Shown in pieces: positions 6,272 to 11,778 of a stretch of 12,425 nt of DNA. The stretch covers positions 1 to 12,425 of the forward strand of contig DATMFQ010000008.1 in the NCBI GenBank assembly GCA_035556075.1. The letters are read 5' to 3'. The position numbers and the translations under genes were made by a program. The number at the start of each line of letters is the position of its first letter. Within the stretch, counting starts at the first letter, position 1. This DNA is from 73-13 sp035556075. Lineage in GTDB: Bacteria; Actinomycetota; Actinomycetes; Actinomycetales; Microbacteriaceae. Below the pieces are notes generated by a model that saw nothing but the letters and a program-made list of their open reading frames with translations, did no database searches and was not told the origin of the DNA.

Positions 6272-6828
6272 ATGGCTGAGCACGCCGTCCCTGCGCCGAA
6301 GCGGCGGCGCGGTCGGCCCCGCGGCGGTGCCACGGACGCGCGCGAGCGCATCGTCGCGGCGGCGGTCGCGGAGTTCGGGGAGCGGGGGTACGACGGCGCG
6401 ACCATGCGCGGGATCGCGGCCCGCGCGGAGGTCGACGCCGCGCTCCTGCACCACTACTTCGGGACGAAGGCGGACCTGTTCGCCGCCGCCGTCGACGTGC
6501 CGATCCGCCCCGATCGCTTCGTGCCGCAGATCCTGGCCGGTCCCCGCGAGGCGGTCGGCGAGGGCATTGTGCGCTTCGTGCTCGGCCCCTCCGGCTGCGG
6601 CAAGACGACGCTGCTGCGCTCGATCGTCGGTGTGCAGCGCCTGAGCGCCGGTGACATCACCGTGCTTGGTGCGCCGGCGGGCAGTCGGGGCTCGACGGAC
6701 AGGCGACGCAGGCGGTCGATGCGCTGAGCGGCGGGCAGCGCGGCCGCGTATCCCTCGCGATCGCGATGCTCGGCGCACCCGAACTTCTCGTCCTCGCCTC
6801 GCTCACGCTGCGGCGCCGGACGCCGTGA
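6272..6828 (+). pseudogene. Collapsed TetR - ABC ATPase - (permease) locus
   Basis: One 151-aa open frame (6272-6727) starts as a normal TetR repressor: a basic RRRGRPRGG tail, then a helix-turn-helix domain (about 27-73, with ATMRGIAARAEVDAALLHHYFGTKADLF) and the beginning of a ligand domain to about residue 103. There it changes in frame into an ABC ATPase: LGPSGCGKTTLL (104-115, Walker A) and GDITVLGAPAG. Near 6680-6690 the reading frame is lost. In the frame beginning at 6688 the ATPase resumes at its signature, ALSGGQRGRVSLAIAML, through PELLVL, where DEPT is expected. Instead ASLTLRRRTP and a stop at 6826 follow, resembling an ABC-2 permease C-terminus (tentative). At least two deletions of several hundred bp are implied. 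Function is unlikely, though a truncated TetR DNA-binding protein could still be made. Confidence 0.85.
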
Positions 6829-6835
6829 TGCGGCC

Positions 6836-8143
6836 TCAGACCAGGTCGCGCCAGTCCCGCTGCGGGCCGGTCGGGCCCAGCCCGTCGAGCTCGTCGTCGG
6901 GGATGATCTGCATGATGTCGGTCGTCGGCGGGCCGACGAAGGTGCGCTCGTCGCGGCGGTGGCGCAGCACCGTGTCGATGTAGGAGGTCATCGCCTCGGA
7001 CAGGGTGACGTCGCGCCCGCCGTCTTGCGAGAGGTTCCAGCGGTGGTCGAGGAGTTGGTGGAAGATCTCGGCGGGCTCGAGCCGACCGCGCAGGTCCCGG
7101 GGGATGGCGCGGATGACGGGCTCGAAGACGGTGGTGAGCCATTCGTGGGCGACGACCTCTTCGTCGGCGCTCGGCCGCCCGGAGCGGGCGCGGAAGGCGT
7201 CGAGGTCGTTGAGGAGCCGGCGCGCCTGGTTCTCCTCGACATCGAGCCCGGTGAGGCGCAGCAGGCGCCGGGAGTGGTGCCCGGCGTCGACGACTTTCGG
7301 CTGGAGGACGACGGTCGTGCCCGTCTCGTCGGTGTGGATCGACATCTCCTCGATGTCGAAGCCGAGCTCGTTGAGCCGCTCGACGCGCTGGTTGATCCGC
7401 CAGCGCTCCGATTCGTCGAAGTGCTCCGGCGCGGTGAGCTCCTCCCACAGCGAGCCGTACTTGTCGACGATGCCCTGCGCGACGGCGATCGGGTCGAGGC
7501 CATCGTCGAGCCGGTCGCCGGCCTGGAGGTCGAGGAGCTCGCCGGCGATGTTGACCCGCGCGATCTCGAGGTCGTGGGCGCGCTGTCCGTCGGTGAGGCG
7601 GGGGAAGAACTGTCCGGTCTCTGCGTCGACGAGGTACGCGGCGAAGGCCCCAGCGTCGCGCCGGAAGAGCGTGTTCGACAGGGACACGTCCCCCCAGAAG
7701 AATCCGGCGAGGTGGAGCCGGGCGAGCAGCACGGCGAGTGCGTCGACGAGTCGGGTCGCGGTCTCGGGCCGCAGCCGTTGCGAGGAGTAGACGGCGCGGT
7801 ACGGCATGGAGAACTGCAGGTGGCGGGTGACGAGCACCGGCTCGAGCGCCTCGCCGTCGTCGGTGCGCCGACCCGTGATGACCGCGATCGGCTCGACGCA
7901 CGGCACCGCGTGGCGCTGCAGCGTCTTGAGCGCCTCGAATTCTCGCCGCGCGAGCTCCTCCGTCGTCTCCTTCACCGCGACGACATAGTCCCCGAGGTAG
8001 GCGAGCCGGACGACGTGCCGTGAGATGCCTTTCGGCAGTGCCGCGATCGTCTCCTCCGGCCACGACTCGAGCGGCAGCTGCCACGGCAGGTCGAGCAGCG
8101 CCGGCTCCGCGGTCGCTGCCGTGATCGACACGGAGGCGGGCAC
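6836..8143 (-). CDS. DUF4032 protein with a kinase-like (Kdo/WaaP type) N-terminal fold
   Basis: A 435-aa cytoplasmic protein of unknown function. The N-terminal half shows the skeleton of a protein-kinase-like fold: VVAVKET with K58, a following Glu helix (E68/E70), GDVSLSN with D152 and N157 in the place of the catalytic loop, and LVDAETG with D173 in the place of the DFG aspartate. The C-terminal half (about 210-400) matches what I know as the DUF4032 region (HEWLTTVFEPVIRAIP, EIFHQLLDHRW). The substrate is unknown. The GTG start directly abuts the TGA of the upstream ABC ATPase, whose last codons carry the Shine-Dalgarno AAGGGAGG, so translation is almost certainly coupled. It ends 8 bp from the end of the collapsed TetR/ABC locus. 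Confidence 0.85.
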   Translation of the reverse strand: MPASVSITAATAEPALLDLPWQLPLESWPEETIAALPKGISRHVVRLAYLGDYVVAVKETTEELARREFEALKTLQRHAVPCVEPIAVITGRRTDDGEALEPVLVTRHLQFSMPYRAVYSSQRLRPETATRLVDALAVLLARLHLAGFFWGDVSLSNTLFRRDAGAFAAYLVDAETGQFFPRLTDGQRAHDLEIARVNIAGELLDLQAGDRLDDGLDPIAVAQGIVDKYGSLWEELTAPEHFDESERWRINQRVERLNELGFDIEEMSIHTDETGTTVVLQPKVVDAGHHSRRLLRLTGLDVEENQARRLLNDLDAFRARSGRPSADEEVVAHEWLTTVFEPVIRAIPRDLRGRLEPAEIFHQLLDHRWNLSQDGGRDVTLSEAMTSYIDTVLRHRRDERTFVGPPTTDIMQIIPDDELDGLGPTGPQRDWRDLV

Positions 8144-8866
8144 TCAGCCTCCCTTGGTCAGATAGTCGGTGACGAATGCGGTGGCCGGCTCCTCAAGTAG
8201 TTGCTGCGGCGTGCCGACCTGGACGAGGGCGCCCCGGTCCATGAGCGCGACGCGGTCGCCCATCGCGAGGGCCTCGGCGGGGTCATGGGTGACATAGATG
8301 GTCGTCATGCCGAGCTGCTGCTGGAGCTGGCGGATCTGCTCCCGCGTCTGGTCGCGGACGACGGGGTCGAGGTTGGCGAGCGGCTCGTCCATGAGGAAGA
8401 CCTGCGGCTGTCGGACGATGGCACGCGCCATCGCGACGCGCTGGCGCTGCCCGCCCGACAGCGCCTTCGGCTTGCGATCGAGGACGGACTCGAGGTCGAG
8501 GAGTCGGGCGGCCTGCGTGACCCGCTCGATGCGCACCTGCTGGTCGATGCCGGCGACTTTCAGCGCAAAGCCCATGTTCTCCGCGACGGTCATGTGGGGG
8601 TAGAGCGCGTAGTTCTGGAACGCGATGGCGACGTCCCGGTCCTGCTGCGGGACCTCGGTGACGTCGCGCTCCCCGATGTAGATCCGCCCGGAGTCGATGT
8701 CTTCGTGGCCAGCGAGCATGCGCAGCAGTGTCGACTTGCCGCACCCGGGCGGGCCGAGGAGCACGACGAGTTCGCCGCCGGCGATGTGCAGGTCGAAACG
8801 GTCGACGGCAGGGTGCGAGGCGCCCGGGTAGATCCGGGTCGCCTGGTCGAAGGTGACGGTGGCCAC
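8144..8866 (-). CDS. ABC transporter ATP-binding protein (MalK/UgpC-like, no TOBE domain)
   Basis: An ATP-hydrolysing subunit of 240 aa with all motifs intact: Walker A GPPGCGKS (38-45, with Pro where Ser is usual), Q-loop Q84, signature LSGGQ (136-140), Walker B VFLMDEP (156-162), D-loop and switch H194. Sequence style (YALYPHMTVAENMGFALK, VGTPQQLLEEPAT) is that of carbohydrate importer ATPases, which are normally about 360 aa with a C-terminal TOBE domain; this one stops before it. No permease or binding-protein gene is nearby, so its partners are unknown. The GTG start has AATACT 6 nt upstream (8873-8878), suggesting a leaderless message. It is followed directly by the DUF4032 gene as a two-gene operon. 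Confidence 0.9.
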   Translation of the reverse strand: MATVTFDQATRIYPGASHPAVDRFDLHIAGGELVVLLGPPGCGKSTLLRMLAGHEDIDSGRIYIGERDVTEVPQQDRDVAIAFQNYALYPHMTVAENMGFALKVAGIDQQVRIERVTQAARLLDLESVLDRKPKALSGGQRQRVAMARAIVRQPQVFLMDEPLANLDPVVRDQTREQIRQLQQQLGMTTIYVTHDPAEALAMGDRVALMDRGALVQVGTPQQLLEEPATAFVTDYLTKGG

Positions 8867-8872
8867 GCTCCG

Positions 8873-8878
8873 AGTATT
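8873..8878 (-). promoter_or_regulatory. Putative -10 for the ABC ATPase / DUF4032 operon
   Basis: Reads AATACT on the minus strand with 6 nt to the GTG start. It is a weaker match than the other leaderless promoters here (A instead of T at the first position). Confidence 0.35.
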
Positions 8879-8910
8879 CCCTGTCCGACCGCTCCCAGCG
8901 AACTGCTCAC

Positions 8911-8945
8911 TAGACTGCGTAGGTTGTCTGGGCGACTCGAGAGGG
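8911..8945 (+). promoter_or_regulatory. Promoter and ribosome binding site of the thioredoxin-like gene
   Basis: TAGACT (8911-8916) fits a -10 and would give a leader of about 25-30 nt. GAGAGGG (8939-8945) pairs well with the anti-Shine-Dalgarno and lies 5 nt before TTG 8951. That decides the start: the in-frame GTG at 8945 lies inside this element. Confidence 0.5.
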
Positions 8946-8950
8946 TGAAA

Positions 8951-9949
8951 TTGAGCAACGGACAGGGTGGTCGGCTGACCAAGAACGAGCGACGCGAGCA
9001 GGCCCGCGAGGAGATGCGCCGCAAGATGGAGGCGGCGCGCCGCAAGGAGCGCACCGGCAAGGTGCTGCTGCAGGGCGGCATCATTCTCGCCGTGGTGGCG
9101 GTCGCGGTCGTCGTCGCCCTCGTCATCATCAACAGTGTCGGGCCGAAGGGCCCCGGGCCTCGCAACATGGCGTCAGGCGGCGTGCTCTTCCAGCCGGGTG
9201 CTGCCGGCGAGGTGCAGGTGGCCAAGACGGCGGGCCTGGCTGACGAGGCCGAGCGCGTGATGGCCGATAGCCGCGCGGAGCTCCAGGTCCAAGTCTTCGT
9301 CGACTTCCTTTGCCCGCTGTGCGGCCGCTTCGAGCGCGGCATCACGCCGGAGGAGTTCCAGGCCTCCGGGTTCCCAGGCACGGCCGCGGACTACACCGGC
9401 AATGCGGACTACATCAAGACGCTCATCAAGGAGGGCGTCGCGTCCCTCGAGGTCGTGCCGGTCGCGATCCTCGATCGCTACTCGCTCGGCACGAAGTACT
9501 CGACGCGCGCGGCGAATGCCTTCGCCTGCGTCGTCGACCAGGAGCCGGGCATCGCGATGGACTACATGGGCCTGCTCTTCGAGCAGCAGCCGGACGAGGG
9601 CACGAGCGGGCTCGACGACAACGAGCTCATCGCGCTCGCGCGGGACGCCGGCTCGTCGTCGGCGGCGACGGAGCTGTGCATCCGCAACCAGAGCTTCAAG
9701 AGCTTCATCGCCGACAACACGAACACGGCGTCGAGCAAGGCGGAGTTCGCCAACCTGGTCGCGGACGACGCGTACACCGGACCGATCGGGACCCCGGTCG
9801 TCTACGTGAACGGCAAGCGGTTCACCCCGGAGTATGACTGGTCGAACAACGCGTCGTTCCGGACCTTCATCCAGCAGCTGCTGGGCGAGGAGTACCAGGA
9901 GTCGCAGCCCCAGCCGACCCCGACGCCGACGTCGACACCGACCCCGTAG
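8951..9949 (+). CDS. Membrane-anchored DsbA/thioredoxin-like protein
   Basis: A probable extracytoplasmic thiol-disulfide oxidoreductase, 332 aa. A charged cytoplasmic N-terminus (about 1-37, rich in Arg/Lys/Glu) precedes one membrane segment (about 38-61); the rest should face outward. The thioredoxin-fold part (about 112-315) has VFVDFLCPLCGRFE with a CPLC active site (C121, C124) and the cis-proline region IGTPVVYVNG (P282). This arrangement is typical of actinobacterial DsbA-family proteins. Two further cysteines (C193, C243) may form a structural disulfide. The C-terminus is a short Pro/Thr tail. Start is TTG 8951, chosen by the ribosome binding site at 8939-8945. The substrate is unknown. 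A 13-bp hairpin overlaps its stop codon. Confidence 0.88.
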   Translation: MSNGQGGRLTKNERREQAREEMRRKMEAARRKERTGKVLLQGGIILAVVAVAVVVALVIINSVGPKGPGPRNMASGGVLFQPGAAGEVQVAKTAGLADEAERVMADSRAELQVQVFVDFLCPLCGRFERGITPEEFQASGFPGTAADYTGNADYIKTLIKEGVASLEVVPVAILDRYSLGTKYSTRAANAFACVVDQEPGIAMDYMGLLFEQQPDEGTSGLDDNELIALARDAGSSSAATELCIRNQSFKSFIADNTNTASSKAEFANLVADDAYTGPIGTPVVYVNGKRFTPEYDWSNNASFRTFIQQLLGEEYQESQPQPTPTPTSTPTP

Positions 9950-9967
9950 TCGGCGTCGGTGTCGACG
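9930..9967 (+). terminator. Hairpin spanning the stop codon of the thioredoxin-like gene
   Basis: GTCGACACCGAC (9931-9942) pairs perfectly with GTCGGTGTCGAC (9955-9966), plus a C-G pair at 9930/9967. The 12-nt loop contains the TAG stop (9947-9949). No T-run follows. It lies between the gene and the oppositely oriented tRNA, so it may end transcription from either side. Confidence 0.55.
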
Positions 9968-9971
9968 ATCG

Positions 9972-10044
9972 AGCCCACTGTCGGACTCGAACCGACGACC
10001 TGCTGTTTACAAGACAGCTGCTCTACCAGCTGAGCTAAGCGGGC
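9972..10044 (-). tRNA. tRNA-Thr (anticodon UGU)
   Basis: Read on the minus strand, all cloverleaf parts are present: acceptor GCCCGCT / AGTGGGC (one G-U pair), D arm GCTC-GAGC, anticodon stem GCTGT / ACAGC with loop CTTGTAA, a 5-nt variable loop, and T arm GTCGG-TTCGAGT-CCGAC. The anticodon TGT is at 10009-10011 and reads ACA and, by wobble, other Thr codons. The length is 73 nt with discriminator T. CCA is not encoded; the next bases read CGA. I see no integrase or duplicated 3' end nearby. Confidence 0.97.
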
Positions 10045-10053
10045 GCGAGAGGA

Positions 10054-10059
10054 AGTCTA
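10054..10059 (-). promoter_or_regulatory. Putative -10 of the tRNA-Thr promoter
   Basis: Reads TAGACT on the minus strand, ending 9 nt before the tRNA 5' end. It overlaps the ribosome binding site GAGAGGAAG (10047-10055) of the plus-strand transporter gene. No good -35 is visible. Confidence 0.5.
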
Positions 10060-10061
10060 CG

Positions 10062-11036
10062 TTGGGCACACGGTGGGCCACCCTCCTCTTCGTCGCGCTG
10101 AGCGTCGTCGGTGGGGCGCTCATGGTCGTGCAAGCCCGGATGAATGCGGGACTCGCCGTCGCTGAGGACTCGCCCTGGTACGCAGCCGCCTGGTCGTTCG
10201 GTTCTGGCTTCCTCGTCGTGTCCGTCGTGGTGCTCCTGGGCGCCCGCGTGCGGCACGGCGTCGCCCGATTCTTCCGGGAGATCGCCGCGGGGCGACTGCC
10301 GTGGTGGACGGCGATCGGCGGCACGATCGGCGCGACCTTTGTCCTCGCGCAGGGGCTCGTGGCGCCCGCCGTCGGCATCGCGCTGTTCACCGTCGTCGGC
10401 GTCGCGGGCCAGTCGCTTGGCGCGGTGACGGTCGACCGCCTCGGCTTCCTCGGCATGCCACGGCGTGGCCTCACCTGGCCGCGGCTCGTGGGCGCGGTGC
10501 TCGTCGTCATCGCGGTCACGGTCGCGACCTGGTCGGAGCTCGGCGGTGCGACCGCCGTGTGGTGGTTGCTGCTGCTCCCACTTGCCAACGGCTTGCTGCG
10601 CGGCGTCCAGCAGGCGATCAACGGCCGGATTCGGGAGGAATCCGGGTCGGCCATCGCGGCGACCTTCGTCAACTTCGGGGGCGGATCCATCGTCCTCGTC
10701 GTGGCTGCCGGTATCGGCTGGGCGGTGACCGGTCAGGGCCCGGTCGCGATCGATGAGTGGTGGCTGCTGTTCGGCGGGCTGCTCGGCATCGTCCACATCG
10801 CGTGGCAGTCCTTCGGGGTCCGGTGGCTCGGCACGCTGGTGCTCGGCCTCGCGATGATCGCCGGGCAGCTCGTCACCTCGGTCGTGCTCGACCTCGTGCT
10901 GCCGCTGCCGGGCACCGCGGTCGACGGGTGGCAGGTGGCGGGCGTGGCCCTCGCATTCATCGCCGTCCTCGTCGCGGCGCTGCCCGTCAGGGGCTACGCC
11001 GGGGTGAAGCGCAGTGAGAGCGAGTTCATGCAGTAG
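10062..11036 (+). CDS. DMT family transporter (tandem DUF606/YdcZ-like)
   Basis: An integral membrane protein of 324 aa with about ten hydrophobic segments, in two related halves. The first half has ALMVVQARMNAGLA followed by an aromatic/Gly segment (AAWSFGSGFLVV); the second has LLRGVQQAINGRIRE followed by ATFVNFGGGSIVLV. This internal repeat is characteristic of tandem DUF606 (YdcZ) proteins of the drug/metabolite transporter superfamily. The substrate is unknown. The start is TTG 10062, 6 nt after GAGAGGAAG (10047-10055); this ribosome binding site lies 3 bp from the tRNA gene, so any promoter must lie inside or beyond the tRNA region. The last 43 bp overlap the 3' end of msrB on the other strand, so its hydrophilic C-terminus (VKRSESEFMQ) is antisense to the MsrB active-site end. 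Confidence 0.88.
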   Translation: MGTRWATLLFVALSVVGGALMVVQARMNAGLAVAEDSPWYAAAWSFGSGFLVVSVVVLLGARVRHGVARFFREIAAGRLPWWTAIGGTIGATFVLAQGLVAPAVGIALFTVVGVAGQSLGAVTVDRLGFLGMPRRGLTWPRLVGAVLVVIAVTVATWSELGGATAVWWLLLLPLANGLLRGVQQAINGRIREESGSAIAATFVNFGGGSIVLVVAAGIGWAVTGQGPVAIDEWWLLFGGLLGIVHIAWQSFGVRWLGTLVLGLAMIAGQLVTSVVLDLVLPLPGTAVDGWQVAGVALAFIAVLVAALPVRGYAGVKRSESEFMQ

Positions 11037-11392
11037 CGGTCGCCGGTCGGGGTCTGCGGTGCGTCCGGGAAGACGTGGCCGAGGTGCGAGCCGCAGGTCG
11101 CGCAGCGGACCTCGACGCGGACCATCCCGTGCGTCCGGTCCTCGAGGAGCTCGACCGCCTCCGGCCGTAGCGCCTCGTAGAAGCTCGGCCAGCCGCAGTG
11201 GGCCTCGAACTTCGTGCCCGCGTCGAAGAGCTCGGCGCCGCACGCGCCGCAACTGTACGTGCCGGCGCGATGCTCCTCGAGGAGTTCGCCGGTCCACGGC
11301 CGCTCGGTCGCCGCCTGCCGGAGGATCGCGAAGCGGTCGTCGCCGAGCAGCGCCCGCCATTCCTCGTCGGTCTTCATCACGTCATAGGCCAT
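10994..11392 (-). CDS. msrB: Peptide-methionine (R)-S-oxide reductase MsrB
   Basis: Reduces the R epimer of methionine sulfoxide in oxidised proteins, with thioredoxin as electron donor. The protein is 132 aa. Zinc is bound by two CxxC pairs, C48/C51 (SCGACG) and C97/C100 (RCATCG). The catalytic cysteine is C121 in RYCMNSLSLRF. The conserved KTDEEWR, ATERPWTGE and KFEAHCGWPSF segments are all present. ATG 11392 is chosen because AAGGA lies about 10 nt upstream and the family begins with this MAYDVMKTD sequence; upstream in-frame ATGs at 11410 and 11482 lack a ribosome binding site. It may work alongside the thioredoxin-like protein encoded nearby, but the latter is extracytoplasmic, so this is only a neighbourhood. 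Confidence 0.95.
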   Translation of the reverse strand: MAYDVMKTDEEWRALLGDDRFAILRQAATERPWTGELLEEHRAGTYSCGACGAELFDAGTKFEAHCGWPSFYEALRPEAVELLEDRTHGMVRVEVRCATCGSHLGHVFPDAPQTPTGDRYCMNSLSLRFTPA

Positions 11393-11456
11393 GTCGATCA
11401 CGTCCTTCATCGAGTTGGGGCCGCTCAAGAGACTCGGGTCCGTGCCCGAGCCGATC

Positions 11457-11651
11457 ATGCGCACCTGGGACCAGCTAACCACCGCGGAGCTCTACGGATT
11501 CCTCAGGCTCCGCTGCGACGTGTTCATGTGGGAGCAGCGGGTGGACGACGAGGCGGGGATGCCGCATCGGTCGATGTATCGGGCGCCGCGGACGGGTGAC
11601 TCGGCGGCCGGCGCGGATGCTGCTGTGGACTCAGACGCGGTTTCGCAATGA
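11457..11651 (+). pseudogene. Internally deleted ElaA-type GNAT acetyltransferase
   Basis: A 64-aa open frame that joins both ends of an ElaA-family N-acetyltransferase. The first 28 residues (LTTAELYGFLRLRCDVFMWEQR) match the family N-terminus. Directly after, VDDEAGMPHRSMYRAP matches the usual last residues (the DEDGIPHxxM-like end), followed by a short Ala/Asp-rich extension. The intervening acetyl-CoA-binding core of roughly 100 residues is missing, so the protein cannot be an active GNAT. The frame is kept, so the deletion is a multiple of three or nearly so. It is divergent from msrB with 64 bp between. Its TGA stop overlaps the first iron box. Family assignment is from memory of ElaA sequences. 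Confidence 0.75.
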
Positions 11652-11667
11652 GGTTAGCCTTACCAAA
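11649..11667 (+). promoter_or_regulatory. DtxR/IdeR iron box 1
   Basis: The 19-mer agrees with the DtxR/IdeR consensus (TWAGGTTAGSCTAACCTWA) at 16 positions by eye, including the AGGTTAGCCT left half. It ends 3 bp before the TTGACA -35 hexamer and overlaps the stop codon of the acetyltransferase remnant. Binding of the Fe(II)-loaded repressor would be expected to block transcription when iron is plentiful. Confidence 0.8.
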
Positions 11668-11670
11668 ATT

Positions 11671-11700
11671 TTGACAAGACGTCGGGTGGGGTTTTAGGCT
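11671..11700 (+). promoter_or_regulatory. Strong SigA-type promoter of the secreted protein
   Basis: A perfect TTGACA -35 (11671-11676) and a TAGGCT -10 (11695-11700) are separated by 18 bp. This is the best promoter in the window and the most AT-rich patch around. Iron boxes flank it on both sides, and transcription would start near 11707 inside box 2, giving a leader of about 70 nt. Confidence 0.8.
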
Positions 11701-11706
11701 CGTCGG

Positions 11707-11725
11707 TGAGCTAAGGCTTACCTAA
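11707..11725 (+). promoter_or_regulatory. DtxR/IdeR iron box 2
   Basis: The 19-mer agrees with the DtxR/IdeR consensus at about 15 positions, best in the right half (CTTACCTAA). It covers the expected transcription start. Together with box 1 it brackets the promoter, an arrangement suited to tight repression by two repressor units. Confidence 0.7.
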
Positions 11726-11778
11726 CTGACTGCCCCAGCGTGTGCGCTCTCGCGCCGCCAGACTCCCGGAGCACCTTG

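Noticed and set aside
8201..8950. Upstream extension of the thioredoxin-like frame antisense to the ABC ATPase
   Set aside because: The extension is antisense to conserved ABC motifs, and a ribosome binding site with TTG at 8951 explains the start.
9972..10044. tRNA-Thr as an integration site for a mobile element
   Set aside because: No integrase gene and no repeated tRNA 3' end are visible in the window.
10035..11360. 441-codon minus-strand frame opposite the transporter and msrB
   Set aside because: It is Arg/Asp/His-rich shadow sequence; the transporter and msrB have clear homology in their own frames.
11393..11482. Longer MsrB starting at 11482 or 11410
   Set aside because: No ribosome binding site is present there, and the extra residues are not part of the MsrB family; ATG 11392 has AAGGA upstream.
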